A stretch of DNA of 64,000 nucleotides, taken from the NCBI GenBank assembly GCA_030549495.1, contig JAUIRK010001029.1, positions 248,001 through 312,000 of the forward strand. Direction: 5' to 3'. The DNA comes from Nectonema munidae. Its lineage: Eukaryota; Nematomorpha; Nectonematoida; Nectonematidae. The position numbers were made by a program, and so were the translations under genes. The notes below the pieces were generated by a model, which did not search any database, had not been told where the DNA came from, and saw only the letters and a program-made list of their open reading frames with translations. This document shows positions 47,531 through 58,050 of this stretch, piece after piece; positions within the stretch are counted from its first letter, which is position 1, and the number at the start of each line of letters is the position of its first letter.

Positions 47531-47664
47531 AATCGAACATACTTTACAGACGATGCGTGAGAGCTATATAATAATAATCCATTGCTTCAATATGCACACA
47601 TATAAGTAAGGAATGTTTATCACAGTGTCTCCTCTTTGTAGTATTAATTATTAATTAATTAAGT

Positions 47665-47995
47665 TGTTTGTGGCGTTCGCACCCATCCTTTCGGATATCG
47701 TGGCCCGTCCGAAATGCTGAGTCCAAGTCTACCTGGACTTTCCATCACACTAAACGCCTACCGGCCCTTGTTACTGCATAGCTTGTTATATATATTATTT
47801 TACAATATATAAATACAGCTGAGTGATCGATACAATCCTAACGCGAACACTCTCAATTTGGGAAACAAACTTAATGTCTAGTGATAGCTTGATTACTAAC
47901 CACGTAGAATCGGGTCGCCAGAGCACTACCTAACCGTAAAAACCTCTGAATTCTTCAGAGGAAGAAAACCAGGGTAAAAAACCGGCACGACGGAA
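47665..47995. repeat. GC-rich patch of unknown origin, perhaps SINE-like
   Basis: About 110 bp (47670-47780) is far richer in GC than its surroundings. It contains a hairpin GTCCA-8 nt-TGGAC and ends GGCCC. On the minus strand GGCGTTTAGTGTGATGG and, about 75 bp later, GGGTGCGAACGCC faintly resemble pol III A and B boxes of a tRNA-derived SINE. This is weak. The sequence to 47995 continues with moderate GC. No homologous copy was seen in the window. Confidence 0.25.
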
Positions 47996-48379
47996 TGTAT
48001 CTTGTTCCTAAATAAAAGAATATGATTATAAAAGGTATATGCTACAAAAATAGAAGCGTTTGAAGGCATGCAATATCTTATATATTATTAATAAATAATA
48101 TTTGATACATGTTATAGCGGGTAAAAAAGATATACATAATTTAGGGCATGCTAGGTTAGGAACAATCTACCCCTGGAATTTGACTCCATCCCTAAATGTT
48201 GTCCCTAGGATATATGTTTTAATATTGGAATGTTTAGACGGTCCTACAAGCGGACTCCTACAGAGGCCAGATTACCGAATATGCCTAACCTAGCTCGTTT
48301 TGAAAGCGTGAGCTCAAAATAAAGCGTCATTGACTGGAACAATTATGTGAGAAGAGTCTTTGATTTTTACTAGAAGAGG

Positions 48380-49130
48380 GAAAAAAATGCCCCCGAAATA
48401 AATGCCCCCAATTAAAATATAGGAAAAAATGGCGCCTAATTTTTGATTTTCAGGATTTTTCTTAATTATATAAATATTTTTATTTGGTACCATTTTGAAA
48501 GGCTAAATTTCTTAATATATAGGGTTTTTTCTTTATAAAGTTCTTGAAAACAATAGCAAAGGTGCAGATTTGTAGGAATGTGTTTTTAAAATCAGTTAAA
48601 ATATAAATTATATTTAGAAAGTGTTCTGATACACACAAAGTCGAAAAATATTTTTGTATTTAAAGAATTGTCGTATGCTGAGTTTTTTAGTTTACTTTAA
48701 TTAAATTTTAAATGTTTTAGATGAAGAGTTAACTTTTTTTTTACAAAAAATCTTTATTTGACATATCTTTTTTAAAATTTTTAATTAATAATTTTTTGAA
48801 ATTTTTTGTGTTGGGGCATTTTTTCCTAATTTTAAATTGGGGCATTTTTACCTACTTTTTAATTGGGGGCATTTTTTCTGCGCACTATATTCGATATGCA
48901 AATTTAATTAAAATATTTTCGCTGGAAGTATAGTATTTAAATTCACCAATTTTGTAAAAAAAATATAAAGTAGTCTTATAAATTTAGGACTTTAGGTATG
49001 CGCTGAATACACTCTATTTTAAAGGATTGCTTGAATATTTGGTCTCCTGTGGTATTTCTAGACCACTAATTTTAAAAATTGCAAGAAAAATTTTTTTCCC
49101 CCTAATAATTTTGAGGATGTGCGCTCTTGC
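48380..49130. mobile_element. Host repeat unit copy B with the iterated-terminus MITE inside
   Basis: Direct repeat of 24430-25221: ATGCCCCCGAAATAAATGCC at the left, GGGGCATTTTTTCCTA modules, GCGCACTATATTCGATATGC at the MITE's right junction, then the host unit to GAGGATGTGCGC. The left flank has lost the TATATTCGAT copy. It carries a single TTAA at 48937-48940, where copy C has the nested TTAA element. Confidence 0.7.
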
Positions 49131-49348
49131 CTCCAATGTCAGGGTTATGAAAAGTGATTAAACTGTCTTTTTTGTATACTATGATTCCTTACAAAATGTA
49201 AAAAATACAAGTGTTATCAAATCACCCTATAAGGGTTAGCTACTTCAGCGTTGGCTTTTGCTGCTTATAAAAACTTTAAAATATCAAATAAAGTGCCGAT
49301 AAACTATCTCATTTTTTATGCCTCCTAATTCATTGGCTGATCAAAGGG

Positions 49349-49413
49349 GGGAGGGGGGGTGGGGCTCATGGGCCTAGGCCCCCTATGAAAAATGGCTTCG
49401 AAAATTACCCTTC
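49349..49413. mobile_element. Fragment of the hAT MITE seen at 13881
   Basis: G-run followed by GCTCATGGGCCTAGGCCCCC and ATGAAAAATGGCTTCGAAAA, near-identical to 13900-13950. Confidence 0.6.
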
Positions 49414-49689
49414 CTAATTTTGCTTTTTCCTAAAACATCAATACTTGTTGGTAGTTGATTACGTTTATATCAACGATATGACAAGTCGAAATATTATTCT
49501 GTCTAAACACCCAATTTGAGTAGTGAAAATGTTGATAATATATTATCAATAATATCACACAGTGATTCACCAATAGTCTTTCAACTGGCTAATTGGACAA
49601 TGGTTGCACTTAGTGTGCTGCTAAGTTGACAGGTATGATGAATAAACTCTTTCCCTATCGCTTTAAGCTTACCGCTGCTCTTCTCTTTT

Positions 49690-50339
49690 AATGGGGTACA
49701 AGCAGAGGTACGGCGTCTTTGTGGAAACCAAGCAATATATGTACACTGTGCAGCTCATTCTTTGAACATGACTTTAGTTAAAGCTAGTGAAGCTCCAGAG
49801 ATTCGAAACACCTTTGGTATTGTTGGCAGTTTAGCAAAATTTTTCAAAACATCAGCTCGAAGAATGGAGAAACAACGAAACTCAGTTTGAGAAAATTTTT
49901 GAAAAAGCTCAAAAATTGTATGGAGTCTTCTTTGTGGTCTATTACCACAGTTTGTTAAAAAAATTAACTTTAATGATGTTAGAAAAGGATTTGATATTAT
50001 TTACTGTGGAATATTGAATTGCAGCTTGGAAGAACTAGAAATGGAGTAAGTCAACTCCTGATATTTCACATGATTCAATTACAGCTTTGAATATATGTGA
50101 AGTATTTTATCCAAACATCTACAAACTTTTAACCATTTACGCCACCCTTAACAGTTTCCTCATCAACCGCTGAGTGCACTTTCTCAGTACTTAAAAATTT
50201 GAAATCTTATCTTCGCTCTAATACACAAGATCGGTTGAATGGCCTAACATTAGTTTATATTCATCGAAACATAAGTTGTGCCGATATCGTAAGAACCCTT
50301 GAGTTTTTTTCACTACAACAAAGAAAAATTCAAATGTAA
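49690..50339 (+). pseudogene. hAT transposase relic, ZMYM-like, 3' half
   Basis: Plus-strand frames read LCGNQAIYVHCAAHSLNMTL with EAPEIRNTFGIVGSLAKFF near 49710-49850. They end with SSSTAECTFSVLKNLKSYLR, TQDRLNGLTLVYIHRNISCA and a stop at 50337. The YVHCAAH.LN block and the TAE.TFS dimerisation domain are diagnostic of this hAT branch. Several frame changes. It may belong to the same family as the fragment at 47040. Confidence 0.7.
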
Positions 50340-50499
50340 ATCCTTCTATTTCACCTCAAATTTTTTGAAAGATTTAAATTTCCTTTTTACTACCTTTTGC
50401 ACAGAAAATTTAGGAGTTCATTTAGGCACAAAGAAATGAAACAATTCCATGACATATGCGCACAACTTACTTTGGTGAGCATTAGTCTGAAAATCTGTT

Positions 50500-50885
50500 G
50501 GTACTTTCCTGTTATCGCCCCACCACCCATCGCTCTTCTACCACGATAAATATTCTTGTATTGTTTTAACCTAACCTACATTAAACTTACTATATATCAT
50601 TAATCAAAACCTTTTTCATAGAAAAAAAAGCCCATAAATGGAAAATTTAAAGAAATTGATTCGAGAACTTGACAACGAAGAAAAATGCATCACCTACCTG
50701 CAAGAGCGTGGAATCGTGAAGTTGGAGCGGAAATGTGCAAATAATTATATAAAAATATATAAATATTATATTTGTATCCACCTACAGATTAAAAGATTTT
50801 TCACTTGTTTTTTTTAATACATTTGTGTACTTTAATACATGTTTTATAACATTTTGGGGTAGTGGGGCGATAACAGGAAAGTACC
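50500..50885 (+). mobile_element. Merlin (IS1016/ISXO2-like) mini-element, intact ends
   Basis: The left end GGTACTTTCCTGTTATCGCC and the reverse complement of the right end are identical over 24 bases and 26/27 overall. The 8-bp target duplication AATCTGTT is perfect at 50492-50499 and 50886-50893. GG ends and 8-bp duplications are the Merlin signature. Inside, an ATG at 50638 begins MENLKKLIRELDNEEKCITY, then LQERGIVKLERKC, which matches the conserved N-terminus of Merlin/ISXO2-like transposases. The catalytic domain is absent, so this is a recent internal-deletion derivative. Confidence 0.85.
50638..50742 (+). CDS. Truncated Merlin-type transposase N-terminus
   Basis: About 35 codons keep the EEKCI.(F/Y)LQERGI...R.C pattern that precedes the zinc-binding and DDE domains in ISXO2-like transposases. 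The frame then runs into AT-rich sequence and ends at a stop near 50820. Not expected to be functional. Confidence 0.55.
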
Positions 50886-50899
50886 AATCTGTTAATTCT

Positions 50900-51780
50900 G
50901 TGAGCAATGTAAACATGTCAGCGAACCAAATAAAAAATGTGAACATACTCAGAATAATATACCTGGCAATTTCAACATGTCTTATCATAAGTCAAATATA
51001 ACTAACAGTAACGCATTATATGAAAATACATCGCACTAAATATACCAATATAATAAAAATTCTTTGAAAAAAATCTGCATTGTTTGACAAATAAAACCTG
51101 TTGCTGAATTAGTGTTATAGAATGGTTACTTAAATTCAAAACAAAATGAACGTCGGTATAAGGATTTTGGGTCTACGATTGCAATAATTTTTGTATAAAT
51201 TTGTGTAGAGCAGTGCTTTGACACTCAAAAAATAAAAGTGCAACGTTGGAAAGACTTGAAAAATGGATATAAAATGGGATTCTAGATGGATTAGGTTAGA
51301 TGCTAAAATAAATTTATCATTTGGAAAACATAATTAGGGGTTCTTAAGGGGTTGTTTAAGGATGCAGAAGAAATACATAAAAATCAGGACATGTCTTGCT
51401 GAATCAGATGTGGTAACCAGGCATAATTTACCGGATTAATAAGGTTAGATTCAAAAAATTCAGTCCACACTACAGAATCCTTCCAAATAATTTAAGAAGT
51501 GATAAAATAACATTTAAATAAACATAATTTTTATAGACAAAATAGAATACATAAAGGATAAATTAGATAGAGCCCATTTTAAAAAATAACACAAGAAAAA
51601 TGCAATAAAAATTTAAAAAAAAAAAGGTCTAAAAAAGCTATCCGCAATATTTTTTTATACTAAATCAACAATGCCCATTTAAATTGCATAGTCATTTTTA
51701 ACAATTAGTTTGTCAAAATTTCTGAATGTATCAACCGTTTTTAATTTTTTCAAAAAGTGTTCTGTTTTAACAGAGAAAGA
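50900..51780. other. AT-rich intergenic stretch
   Basis: No gene or repeat recognised. Confidence 0.35.
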
Positions 51781-52080
51781 AACGACAGAGTAAAATAAAA
51801 GAAGGTACAATTTATTGAAAGCTAAAAAAGAAGTATCTGTATTCTGAAAAACACACTAGTATTTATACATTGGAAAGATACTATGCAAATTTTCCAGTAA
51901 CAACCCTAATCAAATGAATGGATTTTTATAAGAAAATATTTCCATTGATTTGATAGGGCTTCATACAAATTCTTTTATAATTTCATTGCACTTTGGAAGA
52001 ATGTAAACAATTTTCTACTGTTGCTGAGGGAAAATTGTGCAGACGCTTGATTTGCATAAGCTACTTTTACAACACCTCCA
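51780..52080 (-). repeat. Possible solo LTR (fossil), copy 2, inverted
   Basis: The reverse complement of this block matches 35311-35590, beginning TGTTGTAAAAGTAGC and carrying the same TATAAATA..AATAAA order. It is more diverged and no target duplication was found. Confidence 0.35.
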
Positions 52081-52419
52081 CACCAAGCGCGCTTTGCTAA
52101 AAAGTGCACTTACGTGCGCTCGAGTGGGCTAAGCTTAGAAAAGACAAATAAAAAGATTTTTAATAGATAAAATAACGTAATCTTTATTATTGAAAGAAAA
52201 AATTACAATTATATGTGAGATTAACATGTAAACTTAATATTTTACATTATCTATCAATTTTTATTTTTAAAAATTTTCATAACAGTTATATGCTCAAATT
52301 AAAAATGGTAGTATGAAATACAGCGGTCTTTATCAAGATTTTAAGTGATATTAACAACTCTATTGGAAAATTGACCATTTTTGGATTCCTTACCCGATGA
52401 CTAAATAAAGAACGTGTTA

Positions 52420-54188
52420 CGACATTTTATCACATGATATTTCATCACCCTAAATTTTATCACCCGACATTTAATCACCTGACATTTCATCATAGGATAT
52501 TTCATCATACGAAATTTCATTATCTTACTCGTAAATAGTCTTAACCTAACCTTTTATTAAAATTATATAAAAACTCTTTCAAATTTTTAATATAAAATAA
52601 AATACTTCAGTAATGTGAAAACGAAAAATACCATCATTCAAAAAACCATTGCAATCTACTGTTTTAACATTTACTACAAAATTTGCATTTTTAATTGTCT
52701 TAAAAATTAGAAAAAAGTAATATTTAAGAGTAAATATAAAACTTGCTGAAAACTAGTCACATGCAGAATATCGAACCGTTTTGAGGTATGAAATAATATC
52801 CGATTGGCCAAATTGACTGGCTAAGCGTTGAATTTTTCTTTTAATGAATAAATATTTTTTTATTTGGAGGTAATATAACGCTACTAATTCCTTGCATTAG
52901 ATTAGATTCAAACGTTGAAGAGAGATATCTTTATACAGACCATTTAAGAATTTCCACATCGTCGGATGGCTACATTGAAATTAAAATTGTAAGGAATAAT
53001 GCCAACCTTCTACTGCATTTGTCGTTCGCGCAACTCTTCCCACAGAGTTTTCAAAAAGATTCCATTTTTCTATAGGAAAAAGTGAACTTCTTGCTCTTCC
53101 ATTTCTTCTCTGCTTTCCTCGGACATATGTGTGTTCAAAATATATTAAAAGTTCATCAACTTTTTCATTTTCAGGCATAATATTTATTAAACTACAAAAG
53201 GCTTCTTCAACCATATCTACAGGAACAAGAGAAAGTGCATGTAAACATAAAATTAATGTGTTGATTTCAAAATTACTCTCTAGTTTTTTTTCAATCCGAG
53301 TTCTGTAGCTTTTCTGTATACACTTTGGGAAAGGTGAAAAAATAGCCTTGTATCTCAACGTTAGGATATGCGCATCGAAATTCAGTCATTGGTGCAATTT
53401 CAAAATCTAGAAGAATTTTTTCTGGTTTACCTTCAGGAACTATTTCCTGAAGAGCAGAGAGTATTCTTCTATAAGTATTTCTAGTTTTATTTTTTAATAG
53501 GGCATATATTCCTACAGGATTATAACCTTCTCCAAAAGGAAAATGTATTGTGTACAATTGAAAAAATAATAGGGGTACGACTTTGAAAGTTCTATCTCCT
53601 ATCCATATATCCGCACGAGACATAGCAGGTAGCGTCTCTCAATGTCCAAAAAGAAGAAATCTTTCTGTATCATGAATCCCAGAATCATACAATAAAAATT
53701 GACGAAAATTGTTAGGAATTTCAAAATTAAATGAAATATGTAAAGTTGGACAAATTTCAAATTTTTTACTAGAACGTTGCAAGGTTTGTAGAAGACTTGG
53801 TGTTTTTGGAAACCTTATCATAGATTTATTTGTTAAATTTTGGCAATGTTCTCATACAACCATAATAAGAGTTGCTTCAATTTCTTTCATTGAACTTTTC
53901 ACTTTATGAATTGCTTTCTTGGCACTAATTTTTTCTCCATCTAATTAATGTAAATTCTCAACTTTAGGAGGTAAGATTACACGAGTTCCTAAATTTGTTT
54001 TTATAAGAAGATAATTACTTTTATATACTTTCTACTTTTCCTGTATAATATTTCCAGTCTAGAGGGGAACTACATAGATAATTACACACCGCATAATCTT
54101 AATCTTTCCATAATTCATAAAACTTTTATGTGATGAAATGTCGTATGATGAAATATCGGGTGATGAAATGTCGAGTGATGAAATGTCA
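52420..54188 (-). mobile_element. Degenerate MULE with termini made of 15-bp repeats
   Basis: The left end is seven tandem 15-bp units (CGACATTTCATCACC type) at 52420-52524. The right end is four inverted units (GTGATGAAATGTCGA type) at 54129-54188. Between them the minus strand carries MULE transposase parts: AKKAIHKVKSSMKEI near 53900, 53821-53639 (FRQFLLYDSGIHDTERFLLF), 53623-53291 (ADIWIGDRTFKVVPLLFFQL, KILLDFEIAPMTEFRCAYPN) and 53358-52981 (PVDMVEEAFCSL, LFENSVGRVARTTNAVEGWH). The GDRTFK Asp and the DFE Asp are catalytic positions. One in-frame TGA (53641-53639) and a frameshift near 53300-53350 disable it. The N-terminal zinc finger was not seen. Confidence 0.85.
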
Positions 54189-54189
54189 T

Positions 54190-55030
54190 GAAACCATAAA
54201 GAATAGCTGAAAGCTTAGAATTGTGTAAAATTAAATTGATCATTTATAGTTATGTAAAAATGATTTTTAATTTGAGTAGAAATCAAAATCCAAATTTATA
54301 CCTTTTTTAAATAAAGCATTATTATATTTTTAGATATATATTATATATATTAATTTTTCAAAAATTAAACTATATAAAATCTTCAGTATTTTGGGTTTTC
54401 TTTGTTAATATTTGAATTCCCCAAGGATAATTTTATTTTAAAATTAACTATCAAGCTTATCTTTGCTATTTTATTTAGTAATTTGTTTACCCTATCATGT
54501 CAATCATTCTGTTTACTCTAAGCAACTTGTTATCCTTACATATAAAGCTTGAAAAATCGATCGAATTCATATCTTGCAAACTTCAGAATTTTACTATATG
54601 TTGAAGACTTTATAGTATTCTTATTTTGATACTCCGAAATTTTATATTATTTTGTTTGTTCTCTCTCTATCTCAAACCCTTTATCATAATTTTCTCGTAT
54701 ATAGCTTTTAACAAAAAGTTTTTATTAAAATTTTGTTCGAATTATAATCAGACACATTAAGAACTATTTTTCAAGTTTATATATATTATACTAAGTAGAT
54801 AGGCATATTTAAAAGGTAAATGTTGCGACCCAAATGCTCTTAATGGAATAAAACTTAAACCATCAAGCAAATCACTTTTTAATTTTCAAAAATGAACTTT
54901 TTATTGCAATTTATATATTATCCAAAACACTATAAAATCATAAGGCAAAGTGTGTTAATTATAAATGAAAAGGTTTTTGTGCTAATAAAATTGTACTTTT
55001 GCTGATTATAAAAAGTTTATCCTCGCCAAA
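54190..55030. other. AT-rich intergenic stretch
   Basis: Nothing recognised, except TATAAAA about 25 bp upstream of the ATG at 55032. Confidence 0.35.
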
Positions 55031-55031
55031 A

Positions 55032-55365
55032 ATGGAAATATGTCCGCCCTTCTACAAAAATATCCTTTATTTTACGAATTGGTCTCGTAATGTATCATAT
55101 TTCAAAATTTCATTTTGTCCTTTAGTAAAGTAAGTATTTATTGTCTAATTTTCCTAAATGGCATATTTAATTAAATGTGTACTATTCTTTCTTTAAATTT
55201 AAGTCTTATTTTGTTCTTTTTAGGTTCATAAGTGTGTCTCAACGGTTGTTTGGGTGTACCTCTTTAAAAATTGAAAGTCACTTTTTTGAATCCCAATTCT
55301 CCCGACTAGTTGAAAGTGCTTTGATATCTCCAACCAACCAACCCATACTTTTTTTTGGAAATTGA
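55032..55365 (+). CDS. Small two-exon gene, 79 residues, unknown function
   Basis: Exon 1 (55032-55129) starts MEICPPFYKNILYFTNWSRN in a good context (CCAAAAATGG). It ends at a GTAAGT donor. The 94-bp intron ends TTTTGTTCTTTTTAG. Exon 2 (55224-55365) continues in phase as KFISVSQRLFGCTSLKIESH and ends NQPILFFGN, then TGA. The splice sites, maintained frame and less AT-biased composition of exon 2 support a real gene or the tail of one. No family was recognised. A basic, aromatic N-terminus might suggest mitochondrial import, which is speculation. Upstream exons cannot be excluded. Confidence 0.45.
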
Positions 55366-55379
55366 TACAAATTATTTAT

Positions 55380-56735
55380 TTCAAGATATAAAATCATTTT
55401 AATATTCATACATAAAAAACTAATTTTTTTAAACAAAGATAAAAAATTATGCTCTATCTAATATTATTTATTTAAAATTGTCCTAAAAGACTCAGAGGAG
55501 ATAATAAAGGGTTTTTTTATTTTAAATTTGTTCAAAATAAAGTTTTAATAAAGAATTAATCAATGTTGAAATTAGTATTAAAGTTTAACAAAAATTTTCT
55601 AAATTTTTAATGAATTCTTATCGAAAAATATTAATATTAGATTTTTTTGAATTTATTAGATTTAATTTTGGTAAATGTTTTACTCCAAGTTTAAAACTTT
55701 TTATTCTTTGCAATGAATTAGGTTTCTTTTTGTTTTTATTTTTTTCATATTTCATTCAAAGAAAATAATCTTTCATAATAAGATAAGTCAGAATAGTGCA
55801 GTTGAAAATCCATTAATGGCGATTATATCAAGATTAAATCTTACTCTGTAATGCTTTTTATATTTTAACAAAATCACTATCTTATTCCACACTATATTTA
55901 AATTTTGAAAACTTATATTAAATTGTTTAGGATTTTAAGATATATTAAAAACTATATTGTTTTCTTAAATTAAATCTTATATGATTCTCAATTTATAATC
56001 TTTCGTTAAATAATTTTGAAAATTTATTTCTTAGTGATTTCAATGAAACATAAAATACATAAACCAGTGTATTTAAGGAAAAGAATTTGTTATTATTTTT
56101 TTTAATGAAATTTAAACTGATATCAACATGTTTATATAATCACGTTAACCCTTAAAACCTAGGTTTTTAAAACTTTTCGTCTGCTTATTTTTTTCAATGA
56201 ATTTTTATATAACTAACACGATTTTTATTTATGGGTCACTTTTTTCATTCTCAGTCTGGATTAAATATAAAATTTAAAAAATGTAAATACAGACTTTTAA
56301 AGTTTAGACTTACTATTAAAATGTTTTTATCCATTCAGTCTTTTACTAATATTAAAAAATTAAGAGATCATTTTATAATTTTTTTTTAACTTTTGACAAA
56401 TAGTAATTTAAATGAGGAACTTGATATTGTATTCATAACTACTTTCTATTATTTTTAAATTGCATCTTAGCTGTTAATTATTCAATTATGTTATAAATAA
56501 TCTACTTTTCATAAAAGTCATGATCAATGCTTTTATTGATGTATGTTGGGTATTTAAGAAAACTATGAAACGCTATATATTTTGTGTTTTAAAAAGGATC
56601 CAACACAAACTTTGTTAAATTTATTTAAATTTATAAATTTTACAATGTAAAACAGAAACAGTAAATTGAAGTTATAGAAAATTAGATGTTGATTTTCAAT
56701 CTTTTGAAAGTTAGATCTAAATAATAATCTATTTT
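55380..56735. other. Very AT-rich stretch with a half-copy of the TTAA MITE
   Basis: TTAACCCTTAAAACC at about 56153 followed by TTCGTCTGCTTATTTTTTTC resembles the left half of the 29311 element. No right end was found. The rest shows nothing. Confidence 0.35.
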
Positions 56736-56739
56736 TCTT

Positions 56740-57036
56740 TCAACTTGTATAATGATGCATCATACGATCGATATTACCACTCTCAATTATGGAGTTCTCT
56801 TCCTTACTAACTTGTATTTCATTATTGATCTCTTCAGCGGAATTTTCTTGATCAACAATACCAATCTCATCCACAGAAGATTCCTTAAGAATTTCTAAAC
56901 TAATACCTGGCTCTGTTTCATTCTTTCTAGGCTCTATATGAAGGTTCATTTTTGCGTTTAGAACTTTTATTTGATATCTCATTACTTTCATCATATCTAA
57001 AAAACTAGCATCAATTTTGGTAGCTGCTGTTATCAT
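56740..57036 (-). CDS. Hypothetical 98-residue protein with acidic tail
   Basis: ATG at 57036 to TGA at 56740. The first 35 residues (ITAATKIDASFLDMMKVMRY, QIKVLNAKMN) look helical. The rest is Glu/Asn/Ser-rich and acidic. No family was recognised. Its ATG lies 36 bp from that of the opposite-strand ORF at 57073, so the two may share a promoter, or one may be chance. Composition is less AT-biased than the flanks. Confidence 0.35.
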   Translation of the reverse strand: MITAATKIDASFLDMMKVMRYQIKVLNAKMNLHIEPRKNETEPGISLEILKESSVDEIGIVDQENSAEEINNEIQVSKEENSIIESGNIDRMMHHYTS

Positions 57037-57072
57037 TTGGTTTTCATTATTGTGTTAATTTATTTCTTCACG

Positions 57073-57285
57073 ATGGAATCTCTCAAAAACTTTTTTCCGA
57101 TTCTGTGGCACAATAAAAACTTATTGGAATCCAGTTTGGTATTATCAGAAGCATTATTTTCTATTTCTAGAAATGCAACTGAAGAAGTGTGTCTTGTTAT
57201 GCATTATATTTTACGTCCACAACCTTTCTCCCATCTATTCAAAACTTTATGGCAAACTGCTTTTATAGGTCAAAAAAAACTTTAA
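57073..57285 (+). CDS. Hypothetical ORF, possibly interrupted at an A-run
   Basis: MESLKNFFPILWHNKNLLES, then SLVLSEALFSISRN, EEVCLVMHYILRPQPFSHLF and TLWQTAFIGQKKL. The frame closes just after a run of eight A. The two other frames continue open past it, one to a stop at 57377, the other with RAVSSYEFVFK to an AAG/GTATGA donor-like site near 57425. This looks like an exon with a length change in the A-run, or a pseudogene. No family was recognised. Confidence 0.3.
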   Translation: MESLKNFFPILWHNKNLLESSLVLSEALFSISRNATEEVCLVMHYILRPQPFSHLFKTLWQTAFIGQKKL

Positions 57286-57669
57286 GATGCTTCATAAGAA
57301 GTCTAGAATTTGGAGGCAAATACAAAGCGCAATATCATTCTTATTTCACTTTTGGAAGACTTCTGAAGAAGATGTGAGCTCATATATTCTCCGGGCAGTA
57401 TCTTCTTACGAGTTTGTATTTAAGGTATGAGAATGCAAGTGTATGGAACTGATCATTAAAGGAATTTGTAATTAACTAATCAGAATTTCTTCTGTTAAAA
57501 TGAGTTTTAGATGGTATGTCAAGTGTGCAAAGATGATACACATTTTGGCTTTATAAACTAGATATGGTATCCTCAAGTCATCAATAGCATACATCAAAGA
57601 AGTTGCAGATTTACTTTCCATAATGCTTTCTCATTTTTTGTTTCCATTTTGGTAATAATTTTTGTCCCA

Positions 57670-58050
57670 AAATGTCTATGAATTTTGCGATTTATGACAA
57701 AAAATTGTCTCCAAAAACTTCCATTCTCATTTTAAATAAAACGTATGAAAGTGTTAGCCATATTTGTGGTTGACCACTACAAATAGTTTCCTAGAATATT
57801 ATTTAAAATTTCAATAAAATATATTTTTATACTAGATCAATAATTCTGATTTCATTTTTATCTCATCTTTCCTAATTACACTGAAAATGTCGATCAAATT
57901 AGCTCAGTTCGCTGAAAATTTTCTTCAAAAACATTCTTTCACATTTTAAGTAATATATTTTTTATAGTAAATTGACAATGCTGATGCCATTTCTTGGCCA
58001 GATTTAACCATTCCTGTAAAAAAATGTTTCAAAATGGTTATGGAATTAAT
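57670..58050. repeat. Diverged monomers of the 25.2-26.1 kb satellite
   Basis: Two to three monomers share AATTGTCTCCAAAAA, GTGTTAGCCATATTTGTGGT, TTTTTATACTAGATCAA and TTTCATTTTTATCTCA with the array at 25222-26110, in the same orientation. Confidence 0.5.

Noticed and set aside
47690-47770. Hammerhead ribozyme in the GC-rich patch
   Set aside because: CTGA and a GTCCA/TGGAC stem are present, but the GAAA core is not on the right side of the stem.
33918-53821. TGA as a sense codon, because one piggyBac and one MULE frame are each split by a TGA
   Set aside because: The elements also carry frameshifts, and apparent host genes (the small two-exon gene and the ORF at 56740) end in TGA; ordinary decay explains it.
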